Source: Rotaria socialis (Eukaryota; Rotifera; Eurotatoria; Philodinida; Philodinidae). From it: a stretch of DNA of 64,000 nucleotides. The stretch's first letter is position 1, and the number at the start of each line of letters is the position of its first letter. The stretch is taken from NCBI GenBank assembly GCA_905331475.1, contig CAJNYU010000830.1, positions 7,641-71,640 on the forward strand. The letters run 5' to 3'. The translations under genes and the position numbers were made by a program. This document shows positions 61,382 to 64,000 of the stretch, piece after piece. The notes under the pieces were generated by a model. The model did not search any database, was not told where the DNA came from, and saw only the letters and a list, made by a program, of their open reading frames with translations.

Positions 61382-63732
61382 ATACCAGATATAACTATGC
61401 AATGATAAAACCAATATGCAAAAGAAATCTTTATTTCTGATATCATTGAATCAATAAAACGTGCATATCTTTTCTGCTTTTCTCCTTCTCATGTATACGA
61501 TTCATTATTATATTCTATCTTGCGCTATTTGCTCTGTGAAATCATACTATGTTGTTCATTTTGTATTCGTTGTATTGCCGATTGCTTGTACAAAGTACGT
61601 TGTTGAGATAGATATCGTTTTTGTGTTTTTGTTATACCCAAGTTTCGTTCTTTTCTTGTATTTGATTTCACGTAAATAAAATAAAAAGATATTATCTTGA
61701 ATGAAGACTCTAGTCACATTCATGAACGAAATTTTCAACGGTAAATATGTTTAACGAAGATGCAAGACAAGTACTATATCCATGGAAAGTTTGTTTTTTA
61801 TCGTAATAATTTCGAGAATGGAAATTTAGGAAACTATTTCCAGTCGTCAGTGTTACTGAGCTTTTGCAATCAATTGAAGTAATTCTAAAGCGACAGAGTA
61901 TTTCTGGACGAAAAATATATCTCGGCAACCCAAGCCACGACAAGTGTAGTTCCTAACAGAGTTTTGAATACGACCTGTGAACCAACGTTAGGAAGCATAA
62001 TTGACTAAATCCGTACTGCAACGTAATTGTTAAAAAGCAGAACATACGAATGTTTACATGGAAGAAATAAATGAATACAAACGATTCTATTCAAGGCATC
62101 AATTTTACACCTACTTAACAGTATCACCTCTATACTCATAGAAGATCATCTCGACCAGAATATTGACAACTGACACTAAACGTATCCTTTAACTATCATT
62201 GTTTTGCTAAAAAGACGATGTAAGAAAGTAGTGAGAAAAAAATGTAAGCGAGACTTCACTTAGTATGTTGTCGGCTTTCCCCGTTTGATGAACTTGTGAA
62301 AGTGAGTCGATTGCCACTCGAATTCATGTCATCGTCGTGGATATAGAATGTGAACCGAGCAAAAACATTGGTGAATAGAATTCACGAGAAAAACAAGATT
62401 GGATTTTCAAAAGATATTCTTTGTTGATTTCTCATTTTGAATTGAGATTTTCTAATCGAGTTCAGTTTTTGTAGAAAAATAGAACAGTTTGTTTTTCTGA
62501 AACGACGACAAGAATAAACTTTAACATCACCATAAATTATATATTGTTGTCCTATACCATAAAACTTCTGGAGAAAAAAACGTCTTTTTGGATTTCTTAT
62601 AGCAGACTGAAAAGAAATAAAAGAATCCGCTATATTACGCTAGTATTGTCTCCATCCATTGAGTTGCCAGTAATGGTGCATTTTGTTGTTCTTCTATATA
62701 AAAATACGCATCAAGATTCATACAATTAAGCCGCAATCAAACGCACAAGTAGCATAATTTTGTGTACTGCTCATTAAAGATGCAAACATGAAGAAAGTAG
62801 AGCCCTTAACTAGCCCAACGAAACTCATAATTAGCCACAGTAGTGACAATTCTCTTTTCAAATTAGAGTGAATTATCACAGATAGATGCCTGGCGGTTGA
62901 GTTTCTATACTGCATCACATTTATTATTATTTGAAGTTTGAGTTTTATGATGTCGGTGAAACATTTAGCCGTGCTATCAAGTTGAAATTCATTTTATATC
63001 AAGCACAAGTAAAGTAACAGTATGGGTCTACTTTATTCAAAACTTCATAATATCTGTGTGCAATTGTGTGAATTCAGTTCTCAAAGTGTTCATCATTTCT
63101 TTCGAAGCCACTTCTCAATAATAATATGTTGTTCTAGCTGCTGATTCATTCTGCGTCATACCGTCATTTCTCTTCATTTATTATATTCTCGTAGTGCAGT
63201 TATAGCCATAGCAGTTCGCCGCGAGATTCATTTCTTTATACTACTATTAGAAAAACAAGTGAAGACCTAGCAGATAATATTAGTTGATTGTTGTTTTTAT
63301 TGCGCTCACAACCATCTGAATAGTATGGAACGATACTCTTGAATTCGGTGGAAAACTGAAAATGGTACATTTATCAATAGGTGTGTCGAAAATTCTACTT
63401 CATGAAAGCAATAATCTCCGCTGCTCTTACAATCGTGTTTACAGCCTCAACTATAGATGAATAGTTTACTACTAGAATTTTTCAGCTTAGATGAAGAAAA
63501 AAATCGAGACAGTTACAATCATGGTGATTACCAAAAAATGTTCATTTTTAGCGACAACAACATTAGAAACAGTTGTATGACTTTGGAACTCACGCCTATG
63601 TTTAGATGGATTATTATTCTGAGCTACGGTCTGATAAATGCTTGTGGAAATATAGTAATAGTCATTGAGTAGAATGATTGAAGCCAATAATTTTATCTGA
63701 ATTCATATCTCTATTTCACAAACTAACTGTAG
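61382..63732. other. 2.3-kb non-coding stretch
   Basis: No gene supported. Probable polyadenylation signals follow the protease stop (aataaa near 61453). A frame near 63457-63669 ends in a hydrophobic ILSYGLINACGNIVIV that faintly resembles a first membrane helix of a 7TM receptor, but it stops at once. Confidence 0.45.
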
Positions 63733-64000
63733 CGGGCCAGAGAGTTCTCTGATCGTTTCATCATTCAAAATATTGATTGGCTCCCATTAAGTGAAATAAT
63801 AGTTATCGATATCAAAAATGAACTTCTAGTTTCGATAGGTGCAGTCTGTTTGACCTTCGGCACAGTAGGTAATCTCATCAATATTCTCCTTTTCAAACGG
63901 CGATCGCTATGGAAACTGGCACCTACCGTTCCTTTCATAATGGCTGCTTCTATTGCCAATATGATCAGCATATATACAGTGATCACGATGCGGATATTCA
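63733..64000 (+). CDS. 7TM receptor-like exon, cut by window end
   Basis: The frame is open from 63733 (after actaactgtag, a possible acceptor) to the window end. It reads LLVSIGAVCLTFGTVGNLIN then a basic turn (LFKRRSLWKLAPTVPF) then IMAASIANMISIYTVITM, which looks like helices 1 and 2 of a rhodopsin-type GPCR; GTVGNLIN matches the helix-1 GN motif. There is no ATG before the helix, so an upstream exon is needed or the copy is incomplete. Ligand unknown. Confidence 0.6.

Overview
The window is animal nuclear DNA that is AT-rich. Its genes are broken by short introns with gt...ag borders, many of 35-70 bp. The gene content is metazoan: lipin, nuclear receptor, syntrophin, A20/AN1 zinc finger, cathepsin L and a GPCR fragment. 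Compact genes, NHL-repeat and LRR proteins of a rotifer-like style, and scattered TGTGGG-type motifs (the telomere unit known from Adineta) point to a bdelloid rotifer. That assignment is an inference and was not tested by any search. No rRNA, tRNA, CRISPR array or intact transposase gene was recognised.

Layout: 0.6-1.2 kb (-) holds a SWIM zinc-finger fragment, probably transposon-derived. 2.4-4.5 kb (+) is a 708-aa LRR-like protein and 5.5-6.5 kb (+) the 3' exon of an NHL-repeat protein. 6.6-11.6 kb is non-coding with a palindrome and two telomere-like motifs. 11.6-13.0 kb (+) encodes an ADP-ribosylglycohydrolase, 15.9-18.6 kb (+) an intronless lipin, 19.3-20.9 kb (-) a three-exon nuclear receptor and 22.5-23.6 kb (+) a secreted LRR protein.

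23.7-33.6 kb (-) is a cluster of papain-fold (C1A) cysteine peptidases of the atypical GSCTAN type. It has two intact copies, one copy with a suspect splice junction, one truncated first exon, and one unit that keeps the flanking DNA but encodes only an acidic tail. In the three full copies an intron splits the catalytic cysteine codon, and the rest of the motif lies on a 20-nt microexon. 33.7-35.1 kb is a 1.4-kb foldback element. 38.6-39.7 kb (-) is an A20/AN1 zinc-finger gene. 42.4-49.7 kb is a tandem duplication carrying two small NTF2/SnoaL-like genes. 50.8-55.5 kb is a large imperfect inverted repeat whose left end abuts a pair of telomere-like motifs. 56.6-58.9 kb (+) is a syntrophin, 60.0-61.4 kb (+) a cathepsin L-like protease, and the last 270 bp start a 7TM-receptor-like exon.

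These genes do not form one pathway. The most unusual signals are the peptidase cluster with its split catalytic codon, and the repeated telomere-like motifs, two of which form inverted pairs. Exon borders were read by eye from splice consensus, frame and homology between copies, with no transcript support.
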